Shown here piece by piece: positions 1-9,739 of a DNA stretch of 64,000 nucleotides. The stretch's first letter is position 1. Each line of letters begins with the position of its first letter. The position numbers and the translations under genes were made by a program. Source of the DNA: Ornithinimicrobium cavernae (GTDB taxonomy: Bacteria > Actinomycetota > Actinomycetes > Actinomycetales > Dermatophilaceae); assembly GCF_003121625.1 (NCBI RefSeq), contig NZ_QDDJ01000002.1:248001-312000 (forward strand), in the 5' to 3' direction. Under the pieces are notes generated by a model. It searched no databases, was not told the origin of the DNA, and saw only the letters and a program-made list of their open reading frames with translations.

Positions 1-296
1 TCGAGGCGCGGACCGGCCGGCCGGTCACCTTTGGCTGGGGCCCGCGGTTCCTGCACTCCACCGGTCAGTTCCACAAGGGCGGACCACCGGTGGGTGTCTA
101 CCTGCAGGTGACCGGATCGCCCCTCGAGGACGTGCCTGTTCCCGGCAAGGAGTTCACCCTCGGCAGCTTCATCGCGGCCCAGGCGGCCGGTGACGCCCAG
201 GTGCTGGCGGACGCGGGGCGTCCGGTCCTGCGGCTTCACCTGACCGACCAGGCTGTGGGGTTGTCGCAGCTTCGCGACGTGCTGGGTCGCCGGTGA
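1..296 (+). CDS. pgi: glucose-6-phosphate isomerase, C-terminal part
   Basis: Only the last 97 codons are in the window; the gene enters from the left edge in the frame that starts at base 3. The enzyme interconverts glucose-6-phosphate and fructose-6-phosphate in the cytoplasm. The piece carries the motif GPRFLHSTGQFHKGGPPVG (bases about 39-95), typical of actinobacterial Pgi and of transaldolase-Pgi fusions, so which of the two forms lies upstream cannot be told. Its TGA stop (294-296) overlaps the GTG start of zwf in a GTGA, which suggests translational coupling in a pentose-phosphate operon (usual actinobacterial order tkt-tal-pgi-zwf-opcA-pgl). Confidence 0.9.
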   Translation, partial: EARTGRPVTFGWGPRFLHSTGQFHKGGPPVGVYLQVTGSPLEDVPVPGKEFTLGSFIAAQAAGDAQVLADAGRPVLRLHLTDQAVGLSQLRDVLGRR

Positions 297-1837
297 GTCC
301 CGTCGAGGTCACCTCGGGGGGCAACCCGCTGCGGCACCCCGACGACAAGCGTCTGCCCCGGATCGCGGGGCCGTGCAGCATGGTCATGTTCGGTGTGACC
401 GGTGACCTGGCCCGCAAGAAGCTCATGCCGGCCATCTATGACCTCGCCAACCGGGGACTGCTCCCGGCGGGGTTCTCACTGGTCGGCTTCGCCCGACGCG
501 ACTGGCGGCACCAGGACTTCGGTCGGATCGTCCACGACTCCGTCCGGGCGCACGCCAGGACGCCGTTCCGGGAGGACGTCTGGCGCAGCCTGGCGGAGGG
601 CTTCCGCTTCGTGCCCGGCAACTTCGACGACCCGGACGCCTTCCGGGTGCTGGCCAACACGGTGCGCGAGCTCGACGAGGAGCGCGGTACGGGTGGCAAC
701 CACGCGTTCTACCTGTCGATCCCACCGGACTTCTTCGCCACGGTCTGTGAGCAGCTGCGTGTCTCGGGGCTGAGTGACCCCATCCCGGGCAGCTGGCGAC
801 GGGTGGTCATCGAGAAACCGTTCGGGCACGACCTGGCCAGCGCGCAGGAGCTCAACCGGATCGTCGAGGACGTCTTCCCGCCGGACTCGGTCTTCCGGAT
901 CGACCACTACCTCGGCAAGGAGACGGTGCAGAACCTGCTGGCCCTCCGCTTCGCAAACCAGATGTTCGAGCCGATCTGGAACAGCAACTACGTCGACCAC
1001 GTGCAGATCACCATGGCCGAGGACATCGGCATCGGCGGTCGGGCGGGCTACTACGACACCGTGGGGGCCGCCAAGGACGTCATCCAGAACCATCTGCTCC
1101 AGCTGCTGGCCCTCACCGCGATGGAGGAGCCGATCGACTTCACCGCCCGGGCGGTGCGCAGCGAGAAGCTCAAGGTGCTCGCCTCCGCACGGCTCCCCGA
1201 GGACCTGGCGACGGCGACCTCCCGGGGGCAGTATGCCGCGGGCTGGCAGGGCAGTGAGCTCGTCCGGGGCTACCTGGAGGAGGACGGCGTCGGTGCCGAC
1301 TCCCTCACCGAGACGTATGCCGCGATCAAGCTCGAGGTGGACACGCGCCGCTGGGCGGGGGTCCCCTTCTACCTGCGTGCCGGCAAGCGGCTCGGCAAGC
1401 GCGTCACCGAGATCGCTGTCGTGTTCAAGAGGGCACCGCACCTGCCGTTCAGCAGCACCGCCACCGAGGAGCTCGGACAGAACGCGATCGTCATCCGGGT
1501 GCAGCCCGACGAGGGGATCACCATGCGGTTCGGGTCGAAGGTGCCCGGCAGCCAGATGGAGGTCCGGGACGTCACCATGGACTTCGGCTACGGCGCCTCC
1601 TTCACCGAGTCCAGTCCCGAGGCCTACGAACGGCTCATCCTGGACGTTCTCCTGGGTGACCCTCCGCTGTTCCCCCGGCACGAGGAGGTGGAGCTCTCCT
1701 GGAAGATCCTCGACCCCGTCATCGAGCACTGGGAGAAGCACCGGGTCGTGCCGGGCACCTATCTCGCGGGCACGTGGGGTCCCGCGTCCGCTGACGAGTT
1801 GATGCGCCGGGACGGGCGCGAGTGGAGACTACCGTGA
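293..1837 (+). CDS. zwf: glucose-6-phosphate dehydrogenase
   Basis: Oxidises glucose-6-phosphate to 6-phosphogluconolactone with NADP+, the entry step of the oxidative pentose phosphate pathway. The 514-residue protein has the N-terminal Rossmann motif GVTGDLARKK (34-43) and the substrate-binding signature RIDHYLGKE (202-210), with the catalytic His in the family's usual place. Length is normal for the family. The GTG start at 293 overlaps the pgi stop, and the TGA stop (1835-1837) overlaps the proposed GTG start of opcA-pgl, so three genes are chained by four-base GTGA overlaps. The next gene supplies both its assembly factor (OpcA) and the enzyme for its product (lactonase), as expected for one operon. 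Confidence 0.97.
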   Translation: MSPVEVTSGGNPLRHPDDKRLPRIAGPCSMVMFGVTGDLARKKLMPAIYDLANRGLLPAGFSLVGFARRDWRHQDFGRIVHDSVRAHARTPFREDVWRSLAEGFRFVPGNFDDPDAFRVLANTVRELDEERGTGGNHAFYLSIPPDFFATVCEQLRVSGLSDPIPGSWRRVVIEKPFGHDLASAQELNRIVEDVFPPDSVFRIDHYLGKETVQNLLALRFANQMFEPIWNSNYVDHVQITMAEDIGIGGRAGYYDTVGAAKDVIQNHLLQLLALTAMEEPIDFTARAVRSEKLKVLASARLPEDLATATSRGQYAAGWQGSELVRGYLEEDGVGADSLTETYAAIKLEVDTRRWAGVPFYLRAGKRLGKRVTEIAVVFKRAPHLPFSSTATEELGQNAIVIRVQPDEGITMRFGSKVPGSQMEVRDVTMDFGYGASFTESSPEAYERLILDVLLGDPPLFPRHEEVELSWKILDPVIEHWEKHRVVPGTYLAGTWGPASADELMRRDGREWRLP

Positions 1838-3663
1838 TCGTCGACCTGCCCAGCACCACAACCACCGAAATCAGCAAGCGGCTGGTGGCCCTGCGTCACG
1901 CCGTCGGCGCCATGGCGATGGGGCGCGTGCTCACCCTGCTGCTGGTCACGGACGAGGAGCAGGCGGACGCGGCCCTGGAGGTCGCCAACGACGCGACGCG
2001 ACAGCACCCGGCCCGGATCCTTGCGGTCGTGCGCGCGAACCGCCGCGGGGCGAGTCGGCTGGACGCCCAGATCCGCGTCGGCGGGGACGCCGGAGCGAGC
2101 GAGATCGTGATCCTGCGTCTCTTCGGCGAGATGGCCGACCACGGGGCCTCCGTGGTGACACCGCTGCTCCTGCCGGACTCCCCCATCGTCGCGTGGTGGC
2201 CCGGCGAGCCGCCCGCCGACGTGGCGACGAGCGCGCTCGGCGCCATCGCCCGACGGCGCATCACCGACGCGGGGGGCTGCGCCCGACCGGCCACGCAGCT
2301 CAAGCGCCGCGCCAAGCACTACGCGCCCGGCGACACCGACCTGGCGTGGACCCGGATCACGCGGTGGCGCGGTCTGCTGGCGGCGGCCCTGGACGAGGCT
2401 CCCTACCAGGAGGTGCAGTCCGCCGCCGTGGTGGCCGAGGCCGGGGAACCGAGCGCCGACCTGATCGCGGGCTGGCTCGCGCACGCCCTGGATATTCCTG
2501 TGCAGCGGGTCAGCAGTGCTGATGGCACGGGCATCGTGAGTGTCCGGATGGAGCGGGCGGACGGGCCGATCGACCTGGTCCGGGCGCAGGAGGGACTGTC
2601 GACCCTGTCCCAGCCGGGACGCCCCGTCCGTGAGGTGGCCCTCAGCATCCCCGAGGCCGCCGAGTGCCTGGCGGCCGAGCTCCGTCGGCTCGACGCCGAC
2701 GAGATCTACGCAGCCGCGCTCACCGAGGGCCTCCCGCGTGTCTCACGCAGGGCCAAGAGCGCCGCACGAGCCGCCCGGGCCGGCGAGGTGCCCAGTGGTC
2801 CGGCTGAGGTGCAGCCTGCCTCCGCACCGTCGATGACCTCGCGAGCTCTGCGGCAGCGCACACCGGAGGAGGCGGCCCCACCCGCCGACGAGCTCCGGCA
2901 GCGGGTCGACGAGGAGCTCGAGCAGGTCTCGTCCGGAGAGGTGCGCCAGTCGCCCGATCCCGAGACCCTCGCACGAGAGGTCGCTGCCGCGGTCGCGTCG
3001 GCGGTCAAGGACGCCGTCGCCCTGCGCGGCGTCGCCCACCTCGCGCTCACCGGCGGTTCGATGGGGGCGCGCGTGGTCACCGCGCTCGCGGCCCGCAGAC
3101 TGCCACGGACGACGTGGGGCAAGGTGCACCTGTGGTGGGGCGATGAGCGGTTCGTCCCCGAGGGTCACGAGGACCGCAACGACCAGCAGGCCCGCGACGC
3201 CGGGCTCGACCGCCTCCCCGTGCCGGCCGAGAACATCCACCCGGCCCCGGCGGGTGAGTCCGAGAGCGAGCTGCCGGAGGCCGCAGCGCTCTGGGCGAGC
3301 GAGCTGGCTGCTCACAGCCCGGAGGGTGAGCACTCACCACGTTTCGACGTGGTGCTGCTCGGGGTCGGTCCCGACGCGCACGTGGCGTCGCTGTTCCCGG
3401 ACCGGGACGAGCTGAGTGTGACCGACCAGGTCGCCGTCCCCATCACCGGTTCCCCGAAACCACCGCCCCTGCGGCTCTCACTCACTGTGCCTGCCATCTG
3501 CCGGGCGGAGCGGGTGTGGTTCGTCGTCGCCGGTGCCGACAAGACCGCGGCGGTGGCGGCAGCGCGAGAGGCGCACGACGACCCGCACCTCCCGGCCTCC
3601 TGGGTGCGCGGCACCCGGGAGACGACCTGGTGGCTCGACGACGCCGCGGCCGGGGAGTCCTAG
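1834..3663 (+). CDS. OpcA (G6PDH assembly protein) fused to 6-phosphogluconolactonase
   Basis: One uninterrupted 609-residue frame joins two proteins that are usually separate neighbours. The first ~300 residues match OpcA, the actinobacterial glucose-6-phosphate dehydrogenase assembly factor (start MIVDLPSTTTTEISKRL). After an Ala/Arg/Glu-rich linker (about 300-365) comes a lactonase domain with LALTGGSMG, WWGDERFVP (about 433) and LLGVGPDAHVASLFP, close to the usual GMGPDGH motif. I start it at GTG 1834: it overlaps the zwf stop, has GGAG six bases upstream, and gives the usual OpcA N-terminus; GTG 1822 would add four residues. Its TAG stop lies inside the first unit of the repeat array. 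Both activities act directly on Zwf or its product. Confidence 0.9.
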   Translation: MIVDLPSTTTTEISKRLVALRHAVGAMAMGRVLTLLLVTDEEQADAALEVANDATRQHPARILAVVRANRRGASRLDAQIRVGGDAGASEIVILRLFGEMADHGASVVTPLLLPDSPIVAWWPGEPPADVATSALGAIARRRITDAGGCARPATQLKRRAKHYAPGDTDLAWTRITRWRGLLAAALDEAPYQEVQSAAVVAEAGEPSADLIAGWLAHALDIPVQRVSSADGTGIVSVRMERADGPIDLVRAQEGLSTLSQPGRPVREVALSIPEAAECLAAELRRLDADEIYAAALTEGLPRVSRRAKSAARAARAGEVPSGPAEVQPASAPSMTSRALRQRTPEEAAPPADELRQRVDEELEQVSSGEVRQSPDPETLAREVAAAVASAVKDAVALRGVAHLALTGGSMGARVVTALAARRLPRTTWGKVHLWWGDERFVPEGHEDRNDQQARDAGLDRLPVPAENIHPAPAGESESELPEAAALWASELAAHSPEGEHSPRFDVVLLGVGPDAHVASLFPDRDELSVTDQVAVPITGSPKPPPLRLSLTVPAICRAERVWFVVAGADKTAAVAAAREAHDDPHLPASWVRGTRETTWWLDDAAAGES

Positions 3664-3785
3664 GGGCGGAGGTCCCGCCCGTCCTAGGGGCGGAGGTCCC
3701 GCCCGTCCTAGGGGCGGAGGTCCCACCCGTCCTAGGGGCGGAGGTCCCACCCGTCCTAGGGGCGGAGGTCCCGGGCCGTCCTAGG
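3659..3785. repeat. 24-bp tandem repeat filling a convergent junction
   Basis: Five units begin at 3659, 3683, 3707, 3731 and 3755, followed by a sixth CCTAGG at 3780. The unit is CCTAGG, then GGCGGAGGTC, then CCGCCCGT. Units 1-2 are identical, units 3-4 carry CCCACCC instead of CCCGCCC, and unit 5 has one extra base. Each unit can fold a short hairpin (GGGCGG/CCGCCC); the change in units 3-4 keeps a G-U pair on the minus-strand transcript. Both flanking genes take their stop codon from a CCTAGG of the array, so the array is the entire gap between opcA-pgl and rbpA. Confidence 0.95.
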
Positions 3786-4137
3786 TGTCGGTGGTCCCGC
3801 GCCGCTCCCGCAGGGCGCTGAGTGCCTCGTCCAGCAGGTCGGCGCCGGCCTTGTCGGAGCGCCGTTCCTTCACATAGGCCAGGTGCGTCTTGTAGGGCTC
3901 GTTCCTCGGCGGCTCGGGCGGGTTGTCCTTGTCCTGACCCGCCGGGAGCCCACACCGGGGACAGTCCCAGAACTCCGGAGCCTCCTCAACGCCCTCGGCA
4001 GCAAAGCTCGGCCGGGTCTCGTGGCCTTTGCCGCACCAGTAGGACAGTTGGATCCGGGGGGCCGACTCTCCTCGTTCGGCCTCTCCCATCGGCCCCGAAC
4101 CCACGCGGCTACCCCTGATCGAATTCGTCCCGACCAC
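3781..4137 (-). CDS. rbpA: RNA polymerase-binding protein RbpA
   Basis: Small actinobacteria-specific transcription activator that binds RNA polymerase and the principal sigma factor and stabilises the open complex. The 118-residue protein has the typical core: NSIRGSRVG, GPMGEAERGE, then a zinc-ribbon-like region (SYWCGKGHETRPSF and WDCPRCGLPAGQD) and the C-terminal sigma-interacting part (EPYKTHLAYVKERRS). The frame is open for 20 further codons upstream, but GTG 4137 is preceded by a perfect AGGAGG seven to eight bases away and gives the normal family N-terminus. It lies downstream of secG in the usual actinobacterial order, separated by a long inverted repeat, and converges with opcA-pgl. 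Confidence 0.96.
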   Translation of the reverse strand: MVGTNSIRGSRVGSGPMGEAERGESAPRIQLSYWCGKGHETRPSFAAEGVEEAPEFWDCPRCGLPAGQDKDNPPEPPRNEPYKTHLAYVKERRSDKAGADLLDEALSALRERRGTTDT

Positions 4138-4141
4138 CGTT

Positions 4142-4150
4142 GGACCTCCT
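4142..4150 (-). promoter_or_regulatory. strong Shine-Dalgarno of rbpA
   Basis: On the minus strand AGGAGGTCC stands just before GTG 4137. It is one of the best ribosome-binding sites in the window and decides the rbpA start against the longer open frame. Confidence 0.8.
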
Positions 4151-4183
4151 GCTGCTCTGCACGGAACCTGAGGGAGCAATGTA

Positions 4184-4204
4184 ACCCGCGGTCGCACCGC
4201 GGGT
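4184..4204. terminator. inverted repeat between secG and rbpA
   Basis: Perfect 9-bp arms ACCCGCGGT / ACCGCGGGT around CGC. On the minus strand it lies after secG and about 47 bases before the rbpA start. It could end the glycolytic-secG transcript or be a protein-binding palindrome near the rbpA promoter; no clear U-run follows on either strand. Confidence 0.5.
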
Positions 4205-4277
4205 CACTAGTGGGTCGGTGATCGTGGCAGCGTGTCCTGGGTGCCGCATCGTGCGACGCCCACGCGCTGGGGTCGGG

Positions 4278-4520
4278 TCAGGCGAAACGGATCAGGAGGC
4301 CGATGCCGACGATCGAGGCGAACCAGATGACCGACACGGCGATGGTGATCCGCGTCAGGTTGCGCTCGGCCACGGTCGACCCGCCCAGGCTGCTGGACAT
4401 CCCGCCGCCGAACATGTCGGACAGGCCACCACCGCGGCCCTTGTGCATCAGGATCAGCAGCACCAGGAACGCGCTGCTCAGCACGAGCAGCACATCAAGG
4501 AAGATCCGGACCACGTCCAC
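4278..4520 (-). CDS. secG: protein translocase subunit SecG
   Basis: Small membrane subunit of the SecYEG channel. The 80-residue protein has two membrane segments (about FLDVLLVLSSAFLVLLILM and a C-terminal ITIAVSVIWFASIVGIGLLI) joined by the Gly-rich loop HKGRGGGLSDMFGGG that is characteristic of SecG. Five extra codons are open upstream, but GTG 4520 is preceded by GAGGTG seven bases away and gives the usual length. It follows tpiA, as in many actinobacteria (gap-pgk-tpiA-secG). Confidence 0.94.
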   Translation of the reverse strand: MDVVRIFLDVLLVLSSAFLVLLILMHKGRGGGLSDMFGGGMSSSLGGSTVAERNLTRITIAVSVIWFASIVGIGLLIRFA

Positions 4521-4635
4521 TAGCGCACACCTCACGTCGGGTCGGGCCAGGTCGGCCCGGGTTCAGGAGCAGGTACCAGGGTAACTCACGCGTAGGGCCC
4601 CGAGGGGCTCGGACCCGCAGAGGGTCTCGGGCGCG

Positions 4636-5427
4636 TCAGCCACCCACGTGCTGCTGGTAACGGCAGATGCTGGCGAAGTCGTCGACGCTGATCGAGGCCC
4701 CTCCGACGAGCGCACCGTCCACGTCCTCCTCCGCCATGATCGAGGCCACGTTGCCGGGCTTGACCGACCCGCCGTAGAGGATCCGGACCGCATCGGCCGT
4801 GTCACCGGTGGTCAGCTCCGCGATCCGGGTGCGGATCGCCGCACAGACCTCCTGGGCGTCTGCAGGGGTGGCCACCTCGCCCGTGCCGATCGCCCAGACC
4901 GGCTCGTAGGCGACGACCAGGTTCTTGACGGTGGCTGCATCCAGCCCCTGCAGTGCGGCATCGACCTGGGCCAGCACGTGAGGCACCTGCTCTCCCGCCT
5001 GACGGACCTCCAGCGGCTCACCCACGCACACGATCGGCACCAGCTCGTGCTTCAGCGCGGCCCGCACCTTGGCCGCGACGACGTCGTCGGTCTCTCCGTG
5101 CAGCTGACGACGTTCGCTGTGACCGACGACGACATACGTGCAACCCAGCTTCGCGAGGAAAGCACCGGAGATCTCACCGGTGTAGGCGCCGGCGTCGTGC
5201 TGCGACAGGTCCTGGGCACCATAGGACAGCTCCAGCCGGTCACCCTGCACGAGGGTCTGCACCGACCGCAGGTCGGTGAACGGCGGCAGCACGACGACCT
5301 CGACGGCTGCGAAGTCGTGCTTGGCGTCGCGCAGGCTCCAGTCGAGCTTCTGCACCAGGTGGGTGGCCTGGAGGTGGTCCAGGTTCATCTTCCAGTTGCC
5401 CGCCATCAGCGGGATCCGTGTCGCCAT
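4636..5427 (-). CDS. tpiA: triosephosphate isomerase
   Basis: Interconverts dihydroxyacetone phosphate and glyceraldehyde-3-phosphate. The 263-residue protein has AGNWKMN (9-15, catalytic Lys13), VVGHSERR (catalytic His, near 103) and [12 protein letters not shown] (catalytic Glu, near 173), with the phosphate-binding LYGGSVK towards the end. The ATG start shares one base with the pgk stop (TGATG), so it is coupled to pgk within the gap-pgk-tpiA glycolytic operon. Confidence 0.98.
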   Translation of the reverse strand: MATRIPLMAGNWKMNLDHLQATHLVQKLDWSLRDAKHDFAAVEVVVLPPFTDLRSVQTLVQGDRLELSYGAQDLSQHDAGAYTGEISGAFLAKLGCTYVVVGHSERRQLHGETDDVVAAKVRAALKHELVPIVCVGEPLEVRQAGEQVPHVLAQVDAALQGLDAATVKNLVVAYEPVWAIGTGEVATPADAQEVCAAIRTRIAELTTGDTADAVRILYGGSVKPGNVASIMAEEDVDGALVGGASISVDDFASICRYQQHVGG

Positions 5428-6632
5428 CAGTCCTCCAGCACTTCCAGTCCGGGGAGGGTAGCGCCCTCCAGGAACTCCAACGAGGCCCCACCTCCGGTGG
5501 AGATGTGTCCGAACTCGTCGTCCGAGTGGCCGAACTGGCGCACCGCAGCCGCACTGTCCCCGCCCCCCACGACCGTCAGGGCGTCGTGGGCCGCGGTGAT
5601 GTCGACCAGTGCCCGGGCCACCGCCCGGGTCCCTGCGGCATACGGCTCCATCTCGAAGGCACCCATCGGGCCGTTCCAGAAGACGGTCCGTGCGTCGGCG
5701 AGCTTCTCGGCGAAGAGCCGGGCTGAGTCCGGACCGATATCCAGGCCCAGCCGGTCTGGCGGGATCTCGTCGGCAGGCACCACGTCGTGGTCCGCCTCCG
5801 CCGAGAACTCGGTGGCGGCGACGATGTCGGTCGGCAGCACGATCTCGACACCGGTCTCCTCGGCGGTCCGCAGATAACCCCGGACGGCCTCGACCTGGTC
5901 CTCCTCGAGCAGGCTCCGGCCCACCTCGTGGCCCTGAGCCCGGAGGAAGGTGAACACCATGCCCCCACCGATGAGCAGACGATCCGCCTTGGCCAGCAGG
6001 TTGTCGATGACGCCCAGCTTGTCGCTCACCTTCGCGCCACCGAGGACCACGGCGTAGGGCCGCGCGGGATCCTCGGTCAGCCGCTTCATCACCTCCACCT
6101 CGGTCCGCACCAGGCCGCCGGCCGCGGCGGGCAGGAGACGGGCGATGTCGAAGACGCTCGCCTGCTCCCGGTGGACCACACCGAAGCCGTCGCTGACGAA
6201 GGCGTCCGCGAGGCCGGCAAGCTGCTCGGCGAACTCGCGGCGCTCCTCAGCCGTCGGGGCGGTCTCGCCGGCGTTGAAGCGCAGGTTCTCCAGCAGGAGC
6301 ACCTGACCGTCCTCCAGGGCCCCGACCGCTGCACGCGCGGACTCCCCCACCGTGTCGGTGGCGAAGGCGACCGGCTGTCCGAGCAGCTCCGCCAGCCGGG
6401 TGGCCACCGGCTGCAGGGAGTACTTCTGGTCGGGCTTGCCCTTGGGGCGGCCCAGGTGCGCACAGACGATGACACGCGCCCCCTGCGAGGAGAGCTCCTG
6501 CAGGGTCGGGACGGAGGCGCGGACGCGCCCGTCGTCGGTGATGGCACCCGCATCGTCAAGCGGCACGTTGAGGTCGCTGCGGACCAGGACCCGGCGACCC
6601 CTGAGGTCACCGAGGTCGGCGATCGTCTTCAC
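5427..6632 (-). CDS. pgk: phosphoglycerate kinase
   Basis: Transfers phosphate from 1,3-bisphosphoglycerate to ADP. The 401-residue protein contains RSDLNVPL near the N-terminus, [20 protein letters not shown] and the nucleotide-binding [13 protein letters not shown] near the C-terminus. The open frame reaches back into gap; GTG 6632, 11 bases after the gap stop, gives the family N-terminus ([20 protein letters not shown]) and a normal length of about 400. Its Shine-Dalgarno is weak, so translation may depend on ribosomes leaving gap. Confidence 0.97.
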   Translation of the reverse strand: MKTIADLGDLRGRRVLVRSDLNVPLDDAGAITDDGRVRASVPTLQELSSQGARVIVCAHLGRPKGKPDQKYSLQPVATRLAELLGQPVAFATDTVGESARAAVGALEDGQVLLLENLRFNAGETAPTAEERREFAEQLAGLADAFVSDGFGVVHREQASVFDIARLLPAAAGGLVRTEVEVMKRLTEDPARPYAVVLGGAKVSDKLGVIDNLLAKADRLLIGGGMVFTFLRAQGHEVGRSLLEEDQVEAVRGYLRTAEETGVEIVLPTDIVAATEFSAEADHDVVPADEIPPDRLGLDIGPDSARLFAEKLADARTVFWNGPMGAFEMEPYAAGTRAVARALVDITAAHDALTVVGGGDSAAAVRQFGHSDDEFGHISTGGGASLEFLEGATLPGLEVLED

Positions 6633-6643
6633 GGTGTCGCGGC

Positions 6644-7666
<1,023 letters not shown>

Positions 7667-7770
7667 TCATCCTGCACCTGTGCAGGCTCGTGAACGGTGG
7701 AAATCGTCTCCCCCCAACCTATGGGATGGGGGTCCTGCACGGGCAACCGGCCCGGAGGGCCAGGGAACCC

Positions 7771-8751
7771 TCAGTCCTCCAGCATCTCGGCGGTCAGTCC
7801 CGCCTCGGTGCCGTCGATGCCCAGGTCCTCGGCGCGCTTGTCCGCCATCGCGAGCAGGCGCCGGATCCGGCCGGCGACCGCGTCCTTGGTCATCGGCGGG
7901 TCCGCCAGCTGGCCGAGCTCCTCGAGCGAGGCCTGCTTGTGCTCGACCCGCAGCAGCCCGGCCACGCGCAGGTGGTCCGGTGCCTCCTCACCAAGGATCT
8001 CCAGGGCCCGCTCCACGCGGGCACCCGCCGCCACGGCCGCCCTGGCCGAACGCCGCAGGTTGGCGTCGTCGAAGTTGGCCAGCCGGTTCGCGGTCGCGCG
8101 CACCTCTCGGCGCATGCGACGCTCCTCCCACGCCAGGACCGCTTCGTGGGCACCCAACCGGGTGAGCATCGCCCCGATGGCGTCGCCGTCACGCAGCACC
8201 ACCCGGTCGACCCCGCGGACCTCACGTGCCTTGGCGCTGATGCCCATCCGACGGCCGGCCCCCACGAGCGCCAGGGCAGCCTCCGGGCCCGGGCAGGTGA
8301 CCTCCATCGCGGACGATCGGCCGGGCTCGGTGATGGAGCCGTGCGCCAGGAACGCCCCGCGCCAGGCGGCCTCGGCGTCACAGACCGAGGCCCCGACGAT
8401 GCGCGGCGGGAGCCCGCGGACAGGTCGACCACGGTGGTCGATCAGACCGGTCTGGCGGGCCAGGGACTCCCCGTCGGAGGTGGCGCGGACCACATAGCGC
8501 GTGCCCTTGCGGAGGCCGCCGGGTCCCATCACGACCATCTCGCTGCTCGAGCCGTAGACCTCGGCCATGAAGGCGCGCAGCCGCCGCGCCACCTGAGCCG
8601 TGTCGACCTCGGCCTCGATCACGATGCGTCCGCCGATGATGTGGAGGCCACCGGCGAACCGCAGCATCGTCGAGACCTCCGCCTTCTTGCAGCAGGTCTT
8701 GGTGACGGGCAGTCTGCTCAGCTCGTCCTTCACCCGGGCTGTCATCGCCAT
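7771..8751 (-). CDS. whiA: DNA-binding protein WhiA
   Basis: Actinobacterial/Firmicutes regulator with a LAGLIDADG-like N-terminal domain and a C-terminal helix-turn-helix; in Streptomyces it controls sporulation-septation genes, and elsewhere it affects division. The 326-residue protein starts [20 protein letters not shown], shows AFLAHGSI in the homing-endonuclease-like part and a C-terminal HTH region ([19 protein letters not shown]). ATG 8751 is chosen over the 16-codon longer frame because of the family N-terminus and a GGGGGG tract four bases upstream. It follows yvcK and rapZ, the standard rapZ-yvcK-whiA trio. Confidence 0.97.
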   Translation of the reverse strand: MAMTARVKDELSRLPVTKTCCKKAEVSTMLRFAGGLHIIGGRIVIEAEVDTAQVARRLRAFMAEVYGSSSEMVVMGPGGLRKGTRYVVRATSDGESLARQTGLIDHRGRPVRGLPPRIVGASVCDAEAAWRGAFLAHGSITEPGRSSAMEVTCPGPEAALALVGAGRRMGISAKAREVRGVDRVVLRDGDAIGAMLTRLGAHEAVLAWEERRMRREVRATANRLANFDDANLRRSARAAVAAGARVERALEILGEEAPDHLRVAGLLRVEHKQASLEELGQLADPPMTKDAVAGRIRRLLAMADKRAEDLGIDGTEAGLTAEMLED

Positions 8752-8791
8752 GGTGCCCCCCTTTGAGGTCCGGGTCGTCCGTCGTGCCGGT

Positions 8792-9739
8792 TCAGCCACC
8801 GAAGATCACGTCCCGGTAGGCCGCGGCAAGCCGCAGGGTGTCGTGTTCCCGCGGTCTCCGCATCTTACGCACTGGTGTCACGACGAGCTCAGCCCCGATG
8901 CCCTGCGCGACCTCGCGCAGGGCACGCTCCTCGCTGCGCACGACCGCTGGGTCAGCGATCACGTAGTCGACGGTGAGGTCCGGGGCGTGGGCCGAGAGCA
9001 CCTCCACGTGCTCGGCCGGAGAGAACCCCTGGGTCTCGTCGTCGTCGAGTCCCACGTTGAGAGTCAGGATCTTCCGCGCCGGGGTGCCCACCAGGGCCTC
9101 CTGGAGCTCTGGGACGAGCAGGTGCGGCATGACCGAGGTGAACCAGGAGCCGGGGCCGAGGATCACCCAGTCGGCGAGCTTGATGGCCTCGATGGCCGGT
9201 CGCGACGCCGGCGGCTCGTCCGGCAGGATCCGCACGCTCACCACCCGGCCGGGGGTCTTGGCGACGCGCGACTGCCCCTTGACCACAGTGATCTCGTCCG
9301 GAGCAGCGGGATCGGCCCCGACGACCGTGGCCTCGATCTCCAGCGGGACCTCGCACATGGGTAGGACGCGCCCGCGGGTGTTGAGCAGCCGACCCACCAG
9401 GTCCAGGCCGCGGACCGGGCTGTCGAGCAGCTCCCACAGACCCATGATGAGCAGGTTGCCCAGGGCGTGTCCGGCCAGCTCGCCGTTGCCGCCCAGGCGG
9501 TGCTGGAGCACGGCCGTCCACTGGTGCCCCCACGCCGTGTCCTCACAGAGGGCGGCCAGGGCCATGCGCAGGTCGCCGGGCGGGAGGATGCCGAACTCGT
9601 CGCGCAACCGGCCGCTCGAGCCACCATCGTCCGCGACGGTCACGACGGCGGTGATCTCCTCCGTCAGGTGCCGGAGGGACTGCAGGGAGGCGGCCAGCCC
9701 GTGTCCGCCGCCCAGGGCGACGACGCGGGGGGCGCTCAC
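8792..9739 (-). CDS. yvcK: YvcK/CofD-like gluconeogenesis factor
   Basis: Member of the YvcK/CofD-like family, which binds UDP-sugars and influences gluconeogenic growth and cell-wall precursor supply in studied bacteria. The 315-residue protein begins [18 protein letters not shown] and has [17 protein letters not shown] and [12 protein letters not shown], the family signature. GTG 9739 overlaps the rapZ stop (GTGA), showing coupling. It lies in the conserved uvrC-rapZ-yvcK-whiA order. Confidence 0.95.
   Translation of the reverse strand: MSAPRVVALGGGHGLAASLQSLRHLTEEITAVVTVADDGGSSGRLRDEFGILPPGDLRMALAALCEDTAWGHQWTAVLQHRLGGNGELAGHALGNLLIMGLWELLDSPVRGLDLVGRLLNTRGRVLPMCEVPLEIEATVVGADPAAPDEITVVKGQSRVAKTPGRVVSVRILPDEPPASRPAIEAIKLADWVILGPGSWFTSVMPHLLVPELQEALVGTPARKILTLNVGLDDDETQGFSPAEHVEVLSAHAPDLTVDYVIADPAVVRSEERALREVAQGIGAELVVTPVRKMRRPREHDTLRLAAAYRDVIFGG

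Noticed and set aside
3516-3821. Plus-strand frames with repeated GAEVPPVL or GGGPARPRG peptides
   Set aside because: Read-through of the 24-bp array in the wrong frames over the end of opcA-pgl; no start signal.
7671-7686. CCTGCA-CCTG-TGCAGG inverted repeat before gap
   Set aside because: Six-bp arms only, in the leader of gap; too weak to call a terminator or operator.
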